Below, in pieces: positions 43,184 to 53,777 of a stretch of 64,000 nt of DNA. Every line of letters begins with the position of its first letter. Position 1 is the first letter of the stretch. The DNA comes from Sialis fuliginosa (taxonomy: Eukaryota; Arthropoda; Insecta; Megaloptera; Sialidae), in the NCBI GenBank assembly GCA_961205875.1, contig OY540822.1, positions 126,501-190,500 of the forward strand. Reading direction: 5' to 3'. A program made the translations under genes and the position numbers. The notes beneath the pieces were generated by a model, which worked only from the letters and a program-made list of their open reading frames with translations, was not told the origin of the DNA and ran no database searches.

Positions 43184-44934
43184 CCCTAACGGATTCGGGT
43201 ACACGCGTATACTGTGTGTATACGCGCTGTATACACACAGTATATGGCGTGTAAACGCTGTATGCGCATAAAGTCTGTGTAACAACCGTGTAAACACCCG
43301 GTATACGGCGTGTGCTTGGGAAAATTATATACGCGCGTTACACTGTGTATAGTGCGGTATACACGCGATTCATACGCAGTAAACTCTGAGTAAACACTTG
43401 TGTTATACAGTGTTTACGCGTGTAAACACTGAGTAAAAACTCGGTAAAAACACAATGTACTGGGTATACCAAGAAGTTATTCTTCGTGTAAATTCGGTGT
43501 ATATGCGAAGTTTATACGCTATAAAAAACACAAACCGCAAGTTACCTCTCGCTAGGGAATCATGTTTGTGGTTTTTATAAAGGCTATAAATGTTACTCTT
43601 GTTTTTTTAAACGAAAAGTAGGGCTGTAAGTATAAATACTGTTAACATACACGGTTTATTCGACGTAATCACTGTGTAAATTCTATTAGTTACACGTCTA
43701 CTACACGTATGAAAACGCGATACATTCGAATAATCACTGTGTAAACTGCGTGTAAATTCTATAAGTTACACGTATGAAAACGCGATATATTCGAATAATC
43801 ACTGTGTAAACTGCGTGTAAATTCTATAAGTTACACGTATGAAAACGCGATACATTCGAATAATCACTGTGTAAACTGCTTGTAAATTCTATAAGTTACA
43901 CGTATGAAAACGCGATACATTCGAATAATCACTGTGTAAACTGCGTGTAAATTCTATAAGTTACACGTATGAAAACGCGATACATTCGAATAATCACTGT
44001 GTAAACTGCGTGTAAATTCTATAAGTTACACGTATGAAAACGCGATACATTCGAATAATCACTGTGTAAACTGCGTGTAAATTCTATAAGTTACACGTAT
44101 GAAAACGCGATACATTCGAATAATCACTGTGTAAACTGCGTGTAAATTCTATAAGTTACACGTATGAAAACGCGATACATTCGAATAATCACTGTGTAAA
44201 CTGCGTGTAAATTCTATAAGTTACACGTATGAAAACGCGATACATTCGAATAATCACTGTGTAAACTGCGTGTAAATTCTATAAGTTACACGTATGAAAA
44301 CGCGATACATTCGAATAATCACTGTGTAAACTGCGTGTAAATTCTATAAGTTACACGTATGAAAACGCGATACATTCGAATAATCACTGTGTAAACTGCG
44401 TGTAAATTCTATAAGTTACACGTATGAAAACGCGATACATTCGAATAATCACTGTGTAAACTGCGTGTAAATTCTATAAGTTACACGTATGAAAACGCGA
44501 TACATTTGAATAATCACTGTGTAAACTGCGTGTAAATTCTATAAGTTACACGTATGAAAACGCGATACATTCGAATAATCACTGTGTAAACTGCGTGTAA
44601 ATTCTATAAGTTACACGTATGAAAACGCGATACATTCGAATAATCACTGTGTAAACTGCGTGTAAATTCTATAAGTTACACGTATGAAAACGCGATACAT
44701 TCGAATAATCACTGTGTAAACTGCGTGTAAATTCTATAAGTTACACGTATGAAAACGCGATACATTCGGAATAATCACCGTGTAAACGGCGTGTATACAT
44801 CGCATAAACGCCGTATAAAAAATTCCCAAGGACACGTCATATACACGGTGACTACACCCCATAAAAGCGCAATAATCAGCGTGTATACTGCGTGTATACC
44901 GCGTGTAAACCGTGTATGATCAAAACCGTTAGGG
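43184..44934. mobile_element. TIR element carrying a 65-bp satellite
   Basis: Ends CCCTAACGG and CCGTTAGGG. Both flanks inside are rich in gtgtatac/gcgtgtaaac words that are largely alternating purine-pyrimidine, and the centre is a tandem array. No transposase. Target duplication not clear. Confidence 0.7.
43727..44766 (+). repeat. 65-bp satellite, 16 copies
   Basis: Exactly 16 units of 65 bp, each starting cgaataatcactgtgtaaac and ending cgcgatacatt. Copies differ by only one or two bases (for example tgcttg in the third, tttgaa in one late unit). A diverged partial unit precedes the array (about 43650-43726). Confidence 0.95.
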
Positions 44935-45309
44935 AACACTTACATTTCTTTCAGAACATGGAAGTAAAAAATTATTTAATAAAAAAATATGATGAAGTAC
45001 ACCGCATACCCCTTGAAACACTTGCGGGTACCCCTTGGGGTATGCGTACCACAGTTTGGTACACACTGATCTAGAGTAACATATAGTAGTTAGAATTATT
45101 TATTGCAGTAGAGATTGAGTTCCCGTTTTTAAACGATATTAACCACAATTGGCCTCAATAGATTACCCTAACCAGCAATGTACACTATTTGAGCACAACG
45201 TCCACGCATGTTCTCCAGTTTTGAGTAGTTATGAAGCATTGAGTAATGTTAATCACTTTAATTTTTCAAACAATTCTTAAAAATATTGTAACATATTTTC
45301 TTGTTTCAG
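44935..45309. other. Intergenic
   Basis: No gene. A ggtaccccttggggtatgcgtacc palindromic stretch near 45026-45050 may be the end of another element. Confidence 0.35.
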
Positions 45310-45603
45310 CAAAAACCCCACAATTGATGTAGAGTAAGTATTCTTTAACTTTATGACAAATTCTACAATTCCTATCCTTTTATTAATATATAATATTCTG
45401 TTTGTTATAGAATGGCAGCTGAGGAACCCTCTCAAAACAAAAAAATCAACTAATTGTATGATTATTTTTTTCGTAATCGTGGCCGCACAAAATCATATAA
45501 TAGATTGAATCATAATGATTGACCTCGAGGTCGATCTGATTACAATCGACCTCAGGGTCGTTCGTATTATCAAGATCAGCCAAATATAGTTATTTATAAC
45601 TAA
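45310..45603 (+). pseudogene. Decayed R/G/Y-rich protein exons
   Basis: Exon 45310-45333 (acceptor tgtttcag, donor gtaagt) joins in phase to 45411-45603 (acceptor gttatag). The second exon reads MAAEEPSQNKKIN, stop, LYDYFFRNRGRTKSYNRLNH, ND, stop, PRGRSDYNRPQGRSYYQDQ. The frame is the same throughout with two nonsense codons (TAA 45451-45453, TGA at about 45520), both one transition from sense codons. The R/G/Y/Q-rich pattern resembles RNA-binding low-complexity tails. AATAAA near 45646. Confidence 0.4.
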
Positions 45604-45736
45604 TTAATGAAAAAATGCTCTGTTTGAATGAAAACAGAGCATAACATAAATAAAAAACTATAATACATACATACATACTATGTTCACCTGTCAATAAATA
45701 AGTGATAAATTATACTATTTTGTATTTTTTATTTAA

Positions 45737-46454
45737 CCCTCCGTTGTGTGAAATGGCCTACGCAGGCCATTTCGATTTTCAAAGGTATATATCTTTTTTT
45801 TTCGTTGTCTTATTCAAAAAAGGCAAAAATATACCATCACATTCTACGAACTGAAGAGGTTTTGAATTTTATAACCATATCCGGCTATCAAGTAAAAAAA
45901 AACTGTTTTTACTCAAAAACTTCATATGTGAGGGTAAATGGCCTACGCAGGCCACAGCTATTATTATTATTGGCATTGTTCGTATTTCTTGGATTTTTTT
46001 TTAGGTTTTCTCTGTATAAACTGTATAACTAGTTTTTGTTTTGTTTTTTAGTTTGAATTAGTTATTTATTGAGTGCGGACGTAAAGTAGAAATTTTTGAA
46101 TATTATTATTAGCATTGTTTGAATTTTTTGGAGTTTCATTATTGTTTGGTTTGCAACGCATGTCTAGCCGCAGTACCATCGAACAAATAAATATTTTTTA
46201 GATACAAAGTGTTTTACATTGTTTTACCTCTGTAACTAGTAGAAAAAAAATATGAATTTTTTTTTTTTTTTTTTTAATTTCTCTTATATTCATAGTCACA
46301 TACAACATTTTTTGATATAGACGACATAAAAATACACACACTATTTGCACACCATCCTTTATCTAAAACACGTTTTAATAGCCTTTTCTCATATTTGGCC
46401 TGGCCAGGCCATTTCACACAACGAAGGGTACAAAAACTTTCACACAACGGAGGG
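45737..46454. mobile_element. piggyBac-type MITE
   Basis: Ends CCCTCCGTTGTGTGAAA and TTTCACACAACGGAGGG, flanked by TTAA on both sides (45733-45736, 46455-46458). 718 bp with internal atggcctacgcaggccat palindromes. The frame at 45748-46032 is not a transposase. Confidence 0.88.
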
Positions 46455-46826
46455 TTAATTTATATCTAATAAAAAACTTTAATACATGTATGGCTTTTAT
46501 ATTTTTTTAAATTTGGTTTCATTAAACTGCGTGTGATTTCAATACATACAGTATGTTTAATAATAATATTTACTGAATAACTATAAATTCAGTTCAAAAA
46601 GTTAAATAAATATTTATTTATCGTTGACCATTAATTCTATATCAGTGAAGTTTCATGAACTTGTTGATTATAATTACTTTAATTATAAATTTCAGCGTTA
46701 TTTTGCAGAAGCTATAAACTATGTCTATGATCTTGACTTTCTATCCAAGTTAAATTTTATATTTGCCGCGTCTTATCAAATTGTTTAGAAGTTTTAAATA
46801 TTAAGAAATTTTTAATACATAGGGTA

Positions 46827-47222
46827 CAGTCACCTGCAATAATGGTCTTGCAGTTTGTATTCATTTTTGTTTATCACAAACTTAGTAGGCTCCTCCCATT
46901 TGTGCAATTATAATATTTAAATCATTTTTCCATGTATCAAACAAAGACAGACATTTTGAAATTCATTTGCTAGATAAAGAACTACTCTTCGTTTATAATA
47001 GGTACTCATATACATATATTTGTGCAATTAAATTATTATGTAATCTATTGAAAATTGTATACGTAAATTTTGTGGCAATAAATATTTGATATTCCGAATT
47101 TTAGTACGTAAATATATTAAACTTGTTAGAAAAAGATAACCGATGATGTTTGTCTTTAAATTTGGAATCTGTTATAAGCGATTCTAGCCTTTAGGGTGCC
47201 AGACGAGTTCTGCAGGCGACTG
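46827..47222. mobile_element. Tc1/mariner-type MITE
   Basis: Ends CAGTCACCTGCA and TGCAGGCGACTG next to TA on both sides (46825-46826, 47223-47224). 396 bp, non-coding. Confidence 0.75.
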
Positions 47223-47624
47223 TACAGTGTACATATACACATATGTGTATATTCAATAATGTTATGAGATAAGACGTAGTTTGTTTAGTCTATTCACCCT
47301 AACCCTGGTGATAATGTTTACGTTTGTGAAGTGGATCTGAGATGCAGATGCACAAAGGAAGGTACATTTGCAGTGGCGTAGGAACGGGGGGGGGGGGGGG
47401 GGTCGAAACCCCCCCCGAAATTTTAAAATATATGAAATTAGTATAACAATTTGGAATTTTTGTGATAATAACCCCCCCCGAAATTTTTAATGCTGTTAAA
47501 ATATGCGAAATAAATATAAAATTTTTGAATCAAATGACCTTTTTTTTATGATCATATAATTCATTGTATTTAATTAAATAACTAAAAAAAAAAAAAATAA
47601 TAATTTAAAAATTAATTAATTAAA
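47223..47624. other. Intergenic with G-run
   Basis: A run of about 18 G at 47384-47402 followed by C8, in a cagtggcgtagg context typical of hAT ends. No gene. Confidence 0.5.
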
Positions 47625-48085
47625 TTTGGTATACCAACGTCGATTGATAACCCAAAAACAGAAATGATGAGATTTTTTGAAAAAACATTTTTTTACCTCT
47701 TTTCCATGGACTGAAAAGTATATTAAAAAAAAAAAAATCACTTATCCCATTGAGTGGGGTGTTTTAAGATAGATCTCCGCAAATGCAACAAAAATATTAT
47801 AGGACCTTTTGATTTTAATCCTTCTGTCACGATGTATTTGCCTTTAAATGTAGTTATCAGAGCGTCTTCCCCCCCCCCCTCTAATTTCTAAACTATCGAT
47901 TCAAAAAATCTGAAAAAATCCAGAATGTAGCTTTTAATTAGTATACTTTCAAGGAATAATATAACGAACACTGTAACAAAAATATTTGATGAAAAATTTA
48001 TAAATAACTATTTTTTTATAAATCGTACTAAGTGAGAATGACTACGGTACCCTATCATGTGCGTGCCCAACACACACATGATAGT
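47625..48085 (-). repeat. 'GGCCAAGTGCG' family, copy 4 (partial, diverged)
   Basis: Reverse orientation: gataacccaaaaacagaaat at the left and gcgtgcccaacacacacatg at the right, with one internal unit. Confidence 0.7.
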
Positions 48086-48372
48086 TTTTTAGAGATTTGA
48101 ACAGATTCCTGTATTACTGTGAACTGTATGTGTTTTGCACTGTACAAATATAGAGAAGCGCAAAATGTAAATTAAAAACGATTGATTACTTCATTGTAGG
48201 CACCGTAATTATTTCATATCTTACATATTTTGTTCAATTTCCTTAATTTTGTATCATTTATTTTTAATAACTAAGGATTTTGTATTAATTATCTAATTAT
48301 AATAACCCCAATCATTACATAATAATGTCATAAGGCGGTCAAGCCTTCATTGATGTTTTAAAAATACAGTTC

Positions 48373-49283
48373 GAAAATTGTAATATTTCCGTAAAATAGT
48401 TCTTGTTTAATAAATAGTAAATACAAAAAAAAATCGATTTTAGTTTAATCATGTCTATTACCGGGTGTTCCAGACCACCCGTCCACTATATTTTACGCCC
48501 AAACTATTGAAGATAGAGTTTTATGATAAAAAATTTACTATATATATCGACCCTAAAGAATTTCAGGAAAATGTTTTCAACCCCCTAAAACTCCTTCTTG
48601 GGGGGTAGTTTGAGGGGTACATGCCCGTTTCTCAGCAAAATCAAATGGAACGGTATATCCAAAAGTAGATAATTTTGAAGATCATAAAAAAGTAAGAAAC
48701 TTTTGTAAAAAAAAATTTTTCATACATTCAATTGTTTAGAAAATATGACGACTTGATCTTAAATTTTAGGGTTTTACTAAAATTGCTCTAGTTTCGTTAA
48801 ATATTAATGAAATTTTGTTTTTAAAATTTGTTTTGAAAGTAGAAATAACGAATTTTCTAATGATGTATGATGACGATTATTTGAGAATTGGATAATTTAA
48901 AGTGTCAAACGCAACATATCAAAAATTCAAAACTTCAATTAGGGATAATTCAAAATTTTTAAATGGAATGGTATATCAATTAGTACTTTATCTTAAAAAA
49001 TATATTTAAATTAACAACTTTTGTTAAGAAAATTATAAATTTTATTTAAAAAAAAAAAAAAAAAAAATTATAATCTTAAATTTAAACATAAACATAGTGG
49101 ACGGGTGGTCTGGAACACCCGGTATAACTACGGCGAATTCAAAAATTGCATTAGTCTCATTTGGAATGAGAAAACGAAAATAATTTGTATACAAAATCAA
49201 AAATAGTTCTTGTTTAATAAATAGTATATATATATACTATTTATTACACAAGAACTATTTTACGGAAATATTACAATTTTCTA
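48373..49283. repeat. Foldback split by a nested MITE
   Basis: gaaaattgtaatatttccgt at the left and its inverse at 49262-49283; the tagttcttgtttaataaata unit also recurs at 49205, next to a short perfect hairpin. The MITE at 48463-49122 sits inside. Confidence 0.6.
48463..49122. mobile_element. mariner-type MITE, perfect 29-bp TIR
   Basis: Ends CCGGGTGTTCCAGACC... and its exact inverse over 29 bp, flanked by TA. 660 bp, no transposase. Confidence 0.85.
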
Positions 49284-49681
49284 ACTAGGTCCGGGTAAAA
49301 GTCTAATCTTACTCGACTAGTAGTCAAGTTAACAAATTATTTTTAACGGTTAAGATTTCAGGCTCGAGACATCTTTGAAATTGCTGACCAGCACATCGAC
49401 ACGTGAGAATAACGATCAATTTTGTCTCACATATAATCAGGATAATGCAATTACAGCACATCTATAACTTTATATGGAACGTACTTGTAAATTTAAAAAA
49501 TACTCATTTATTTTCTCTAACAACCTTTTGTTTAATTCTTTATTTATTCACAATTACCACCGATATGTACAACAGTTGATATTCTTCTATGAAATATGTA
49601 AATCTATCAACATATAGAACCAATAGAGTTCACAAATATATACACATAATCTACCCCCACCACATTTCTACAATTTTCCAG

Positions 49682-49716
49682 TATAAATAACTGTTGGAAT
49701 TTAATATATTGTCAGT
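49682..49716 (+). promoter_or_regulatory. TATA + initiator promoter of small gene 1
   Basis: TATAAATA at 49682-49689 and TCAGT at 49712-49716, with the A 32 bp from the TATA start: a textbook arthropod core promoter. Confidence 0.75.
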
Positions 49717-49779
49717 CAACGTAAAACAACCTACTTATTTACTTAGATATTTACTTAATATAATAATAATAATATTAAA

Positions 49780-50070
49780 ATGGATATTTTAAACAAAGCT
49801 GGTGAGATAAAAAATAAACAATTGAAAAAAATTTCTGAATTAGTACCTTTCGAAAAATATCTTATTGAAAACATCAAATCAGTCTCCACACGTTTTGGGA
49901 AAAAGATACGGGTTGGTACTCAAGATTTTTTTATTTTTCTACCATTACGATTTTCTAGTCTATCAGATGAGGAGTTAATCGAAATCAACAATGCATCACC
50001 AATATATATGGTGTACAGCGGTGAAAATGAATTACTGAAGACATCGGAGATTGTATTTTCAGATAAATAA
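49780..50070 (+). CDS. Small unrecognised protein, gene 1 of cluster
   Basis: 96-residue intronless protein starting MDILNKAGEIKNKQLKKISE. It has a Lys-rich amphipathic start, a central segment of likely beta strands (ENIKSVSTRFGKKIRV, then DFFIFLPLRF) and a C-terminal YMVYSG strand, which could be a small beta-barrel such as an OB fold; this is inference from strand pattern only. A clean core promoter lies 64 bp upstream of the ATG, and AATAAA overlaps the stop. No family recognised. It could be a host orphan gene or a gene of viral or mobile origin. Confidence 0.65.
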   Translation: MDILNKAGEIKNKQLKKISELVPFEKYLIENIKSVSTRFGKKIRVGTQDFFIFLPLRFSSLSDEELIEINNASPIYMVYSGENELLKTSEIVFSDK

Positions 50071-50218
50071 AGTAAGTAAAATATTTTAATTTAATTTATA
50101 TTTAATTAAATCCGTGCCTGACACTATCACTTCTTCGTTCTTATTATTATTATTATTTAGATAAGAAATGTCCGTTACATTTGTGTTTATCCCACCTCTA
50201 AACGTTCATATAAAAATG

Positions 50219-50373
50219 TATAAATACCTGGTGTTAAAACCAGATCCTTTTATTGTCATTAACAATTAGTGCTTTGTATAAAAATTTGATTGTCGGGTTG
50301 TATATCGTGCTGTACTTCATTGTCACTTAGCGTTTCGATCAACATCTCGTGGTCTTCAAACTAATATTATTAT
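50219..50373 (+). promoter_or_regulatory. Promoter and 5' UTR exon of small gene 2
   Basis: TATAAATA at 50219-50226, a TCATT initiator-like word at 50256, and an untranslated exon ending at a donor gtaagt (50374). The matching acceptor tatttcag ends at 50630, seven bases before the ATG. Confidence 0.5.
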
Positions 50374-50637
50374 GTAAGTATATTTTATTTTATTTTATAA
50401 TAATAATTTTTATTATTAAAATTGTGATGTTAAATTTTAATTAGAAAATATTATTATTATTATTATTTTTACTTCATTACATTGAATTATTATTATTTTT
50501 TTTAATAATTTGTTAAAGATCTGTTGTGTTTTAGATAGTTTTCGATGTTGTATCTTCTAAATTAATTACAAATATAAATAATTTCGATGTACCGACAGTT
50601 TTTAACTATATACAATTTTTATTATTTCAGAATTAAA

Positions 50638-51060
50638 ATGGATAGCAGTGATAGCGCGGACTGCCAGATAGTAGCTGTGACCATCGGTACATAAACCGAG
50701 GAAGATATCGGTTTGTGTAACCGATGCAATGGAGTATTGGCCGAGGATTCCGTGGCTTCAGCTGAAGCCGAAGCAGTGGTGCCGACATCACAGCAGGCAA
50801 TTTCTTCTTCTTCGATATCGACATGCCAGACTCCGCATTTGGTGACATTGGCGGAGTTCATGGGGCACGTTGTCGAAGAAGACGTCCCCGTAACCATCAA
50901 AGACCTAATGCTAACAACCCCTTTCCAAGAAACTGTGGTGGTAGAACCAGATAAGCGGTTAGATAACCCCAGTTATTCACCATTATCGATTGACGATGAT
51001 TTCGATTGTGGTAGTGACTGGGAGTTTGACGACGACGGTATGGTGAAGGTAAATCAATAG
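50638..51060 (+). pseudogene. Small acidic protein, gene 2 of cluster, with in-frame TAA
   Basis: ATG at 50638 then MDSSDSADCQIVAVTIGT and a TAA (50692-50694); the same frame continues for 121 codons (start TEEDIGLCNRCNGVLAED) to TAG at 51060. The body is Ser/Glu/Ala-rich with a CNRC pair, and the C-terminus is acidic with aromatic residues (DDDFDCGSDWEFDDD), like an activation domain. Its base composition is clearly less AT-rich than its surroundings. Translation could start only at a non-ATG codon after the stop, so either the gene is broken, the base is an error, or the start is elsewhere. AATAAA near 51178. Not recognised. Confidence 0.5.
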
Positions 51061-51139
51061 ATATTACCAGTACCACCACAGTTGTTGTATGTATATATGT
51101 ATGTATTTTGGTTTATGTATATGACCATATTGACGAATA

Positions 51140-51255
51140 ATATTATTGTTTCAATATTGGGATTTTTTTATGGTCAAAATAAAGAAAATTTAAAAAAATT
51201 TCTTATTTAATTGCACATACGTGCATTTATTTCATAAAATAGCTATTTTTTCGAA
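51140..51255 (+). repeat. Inverted repeat, left arm
   Basis: Covers the 3' untranslated region of gene 2 including its AATAAA. Near-perfect inverted copy at 51651-51766, with about 395 bp between. Confidence 0.85.
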
Positions 51256-51650
51256 TGTTATAACCATTCTTCTTCAGTGCATAAATTTTTTTATAACATC
51301 TACAAAATAATATTACAAAATTAGGAAAAATCCTTGTACAAAATTCAGATAGAAACAAAAAAAACAATAATTATTCTACTTACACTATGGCATTGATCAA
51401 TCAATTAAGAAAAGAAGGAAAAATATTAAAAATAAACAAATTAAACTTCGAAAGCATTCTTGCAAATAACAAAAAATATAATTCTACTTAAAACTAAAAA
51501 TATATATTCTACTTTAACCACATAATATTTTTCTCCTTCTCTTCCATTCCATCAGTTCCTTACACATTATATTATATTATATTATATTATATTAATAATT
51601 AATATTTTAAAAAGAAAATTTTTTTTATTAATAATATACAACCACGTGTT

Positions 51651-51766
51651 TCGAAAAAATAGCTATTTTATGAAATAAATGCACGTATGTGCAATTAAAT
51701 AAGAAATTTTTTTAAATTTTCTTTATTTTGACCATAAAAAAATCCCAATATTGAAACAATAATATA
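51651..51766 (-). repeat. Inverted repeat, right arm
   Basis: tcgaaaaaatagctatttta ... ttgaaacaataatat, complementary to 51140-51255. The spacer (51256-51650) holds no gene and an attatattatatt microsatellite. Confidence 0.85.
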
Positions 51767-52381
51767 TATGTATGTATATATAATATTAATATGTATATTA
51801 TAGTATAAATAAATAATAATAAAAATAAATTCTTTTTTTAATTTATTTAGTAACTTGTTTCTAATTATAATTGAAATGGTTAGACTTACCCCAACAATTG
51901 ATAGTTTTGGGTTTACACAAAACATTTTTAAACTTGACTGATTCATACACATATACACAACACATAACAACATATACACTACACCTGTTTGAAATTTTAG
52001 TTTTCTACAACATCATCATTAATTAATCACTTGATCCATGTTTTAATCACAGATATATATCCACACATTCAAACACACATACATACACATATATGTATAA
52101 GAACTTTAGTATTTCGTAACACCATTATATGATATTATATTCGATATACAAAAGTAAGTATATATCCAATTATATAATAATAATAAAATATTGACTGGGT
52201 TTTATAAGTTGTACGAATTAAACTAAAATATTATTGAGTTTGTGTTATGTATAATCATACTCGGAATTAAATTTATCTCCGCCTACATAGTAACATTATC
52301 GTATCTAGAACGTAGTATCGAGTTTTGTCTTTCAATTTTAATAAATTATTATTATTATAAGCTTTTTTTATTTTATTTCAG

Positions 52382-52483
52382 ATCCTCGATATATTGGTTT
52401 TTATATAAGTGGGGGATTGTTGATATAATTCAACTATAATGAAATTTTATTTTATAATTATAAAGTAAAGTTAGGTAGTTATT
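52382..52483 (+). promoter_or_regulatory. 5' UTR exon of small gene 3
   Basis: A strong acceptor (tttattttatttcag, ending 52381) precedes a leader with TATATAAG near 52404; either this is the promoter, or a spliced leader from upstream (TTTATAAG near 52202) is used. Confidence 0.4.
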
Positions 52484-52984
52484 ATGGATCAGACACTTGG
52501 TTCATTGTTGTCGGAATATAGCGTATTACCTATCTTAAAATATGAAGTGCGGTTATTCTATAAAGATTTGAAAATGTGTATTCGTCGGAATGATTACAAT
52601 ACTGTGAAGGAAATTTTATCAGATCGCTCTGGAATAATAGATGAAAGTTTTATAATATATGCTTCTCATTGGAACACCTCTAGAGATATTTTTGTTTTAT
52701 TATATGAATCTTTACAACTGAAAGAATCCGCCAAAATTTTGAAAATACTATGTAGTTGTTTGAAAATTACATTGTTGTATGCTCGTCCCGAGATCTTAAA
52801 AGTTATTTTCAACATAGCTAGTGAAAATAATGTAACGTTAATATTTGACCCTGTTAAGAACGATAAAGATAAGATTGCTTGGAAATGGATTCTGGAAAAT
52901 ATTGAAAATTCTAAAAACAACCGAAGAATTGGAATACGATGCTGTGGTGATTCCTCGCCATGGCCTAGTGATTATATACATGGC
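52484..52984 (+). CDS. Unrecognised protein, gene 3 of cluster, C-terminus cut by an insertion
   Basis: 167-residue frame from MDQTLGSLLSEYSVLP. It is helical in character, with a CIRRNDYNTVKEIL segment that resembles a degenerate ankyrin-like helix pair and later ARPEILKVIFNIASENN of the same style; this is weak and may only mean alpha-solenoid. The frame ends two codons after the start of a TIR element whose left end is at 52982, so the original C-terminus is probably lost. Like genes 1 and 2 it has a short leader and an intron acceptor before the ATG. Family unknown. Confidence 0.55.
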
Positions 52985-53758
52985 TGATTCTCAAAAAAAG
53001 TAGAAAAATGATTTTGTTTTATTGTGTTTTTTTTTTTTAATAATGTACAATTTCTTTCGTAAATATAATAAAACATAGGGTAATTTTCTGAAGGGTTATA
53101 GTGGTCCCCAATATTTTTGACTTTAAAGGGGGTTAAAACAAAAATTCAAAAGTGAGGATATGATAGCTTAGTGTATTAGTGAGGGAATGATCACTTTGTG
53201 AGGGAATGACGAGCGAAAATGTAAATTTGGATAATAATACTTTAAAACAATTTCAACACTCAGCCCTTTCGCCATATTTATTTTTTAATGTCAGTATTGC
53301 CACATTATAAAAACAATAACACTGCGTTCAGATAGATTTAAAATTACGGTCTAATTTCACTGTTATAGAAATTGTGAGGGAATGATTCGTTTTTTAAGGA
53401 CATACTTGTAAATTTATTTTCTGTTTTTTTCTGTTTGTGTTTTACTTACTATTGTACATTTTTAAATAGAGAATATTGTTATAAATGAATAAATAATAAG
53501 TTATTAAACACATTCTAGAAAACTTTTCGAAACAAATTAGAAATGTATTTAAATTTGGTGGTTGGGACACAGTGATGATTTTTGAGGTATAAATTTTAAT
53601 ATATTTTGACAATTTATAATAACTGAAATAAAATGAATATACAATTTGGTACACCTAGTGATGTAGTTTCATAAGAGAATCTCCTTAACTTGAATTTTCG
53701 ATCTCGTTTTATAGAAATCAAAAAGGACAACAATTTAGATTTTTTTTGAGAATCAGCC
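52982..53758. mobile_element. TIR element inserted at the end of gene 3
   Basis: Ends GGCTGATTCTCAAAAAA and the inverse, flanked by ACAT on both sides (52978-52981, 53759-53762). 777 bp. Contains three agggaatga words but no transposase. A 4-bp duplication does not identify the superfamily by itself. Confidence 0.65.
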
Positions 53759-53777
53759 ACATATGTATGTGATTATA

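Noticed and set aside
43727..44766. CRISPR-like array
   Set aside because: The 65-bp units are contiguous with no unique spacers; it is a satellite in an insect genome.
45748..46032. 94-codon frame inside the piggyBac-type element as a transposase
   Set aside because: No DDD motif, too short, and the frame includes the terminal repeat itself.
50622..50900. 92- and 71-codon minus-strand frames
   Set aside because: Antisense to gene 2, which has a promoter, intron and plausible start on the plus strand.
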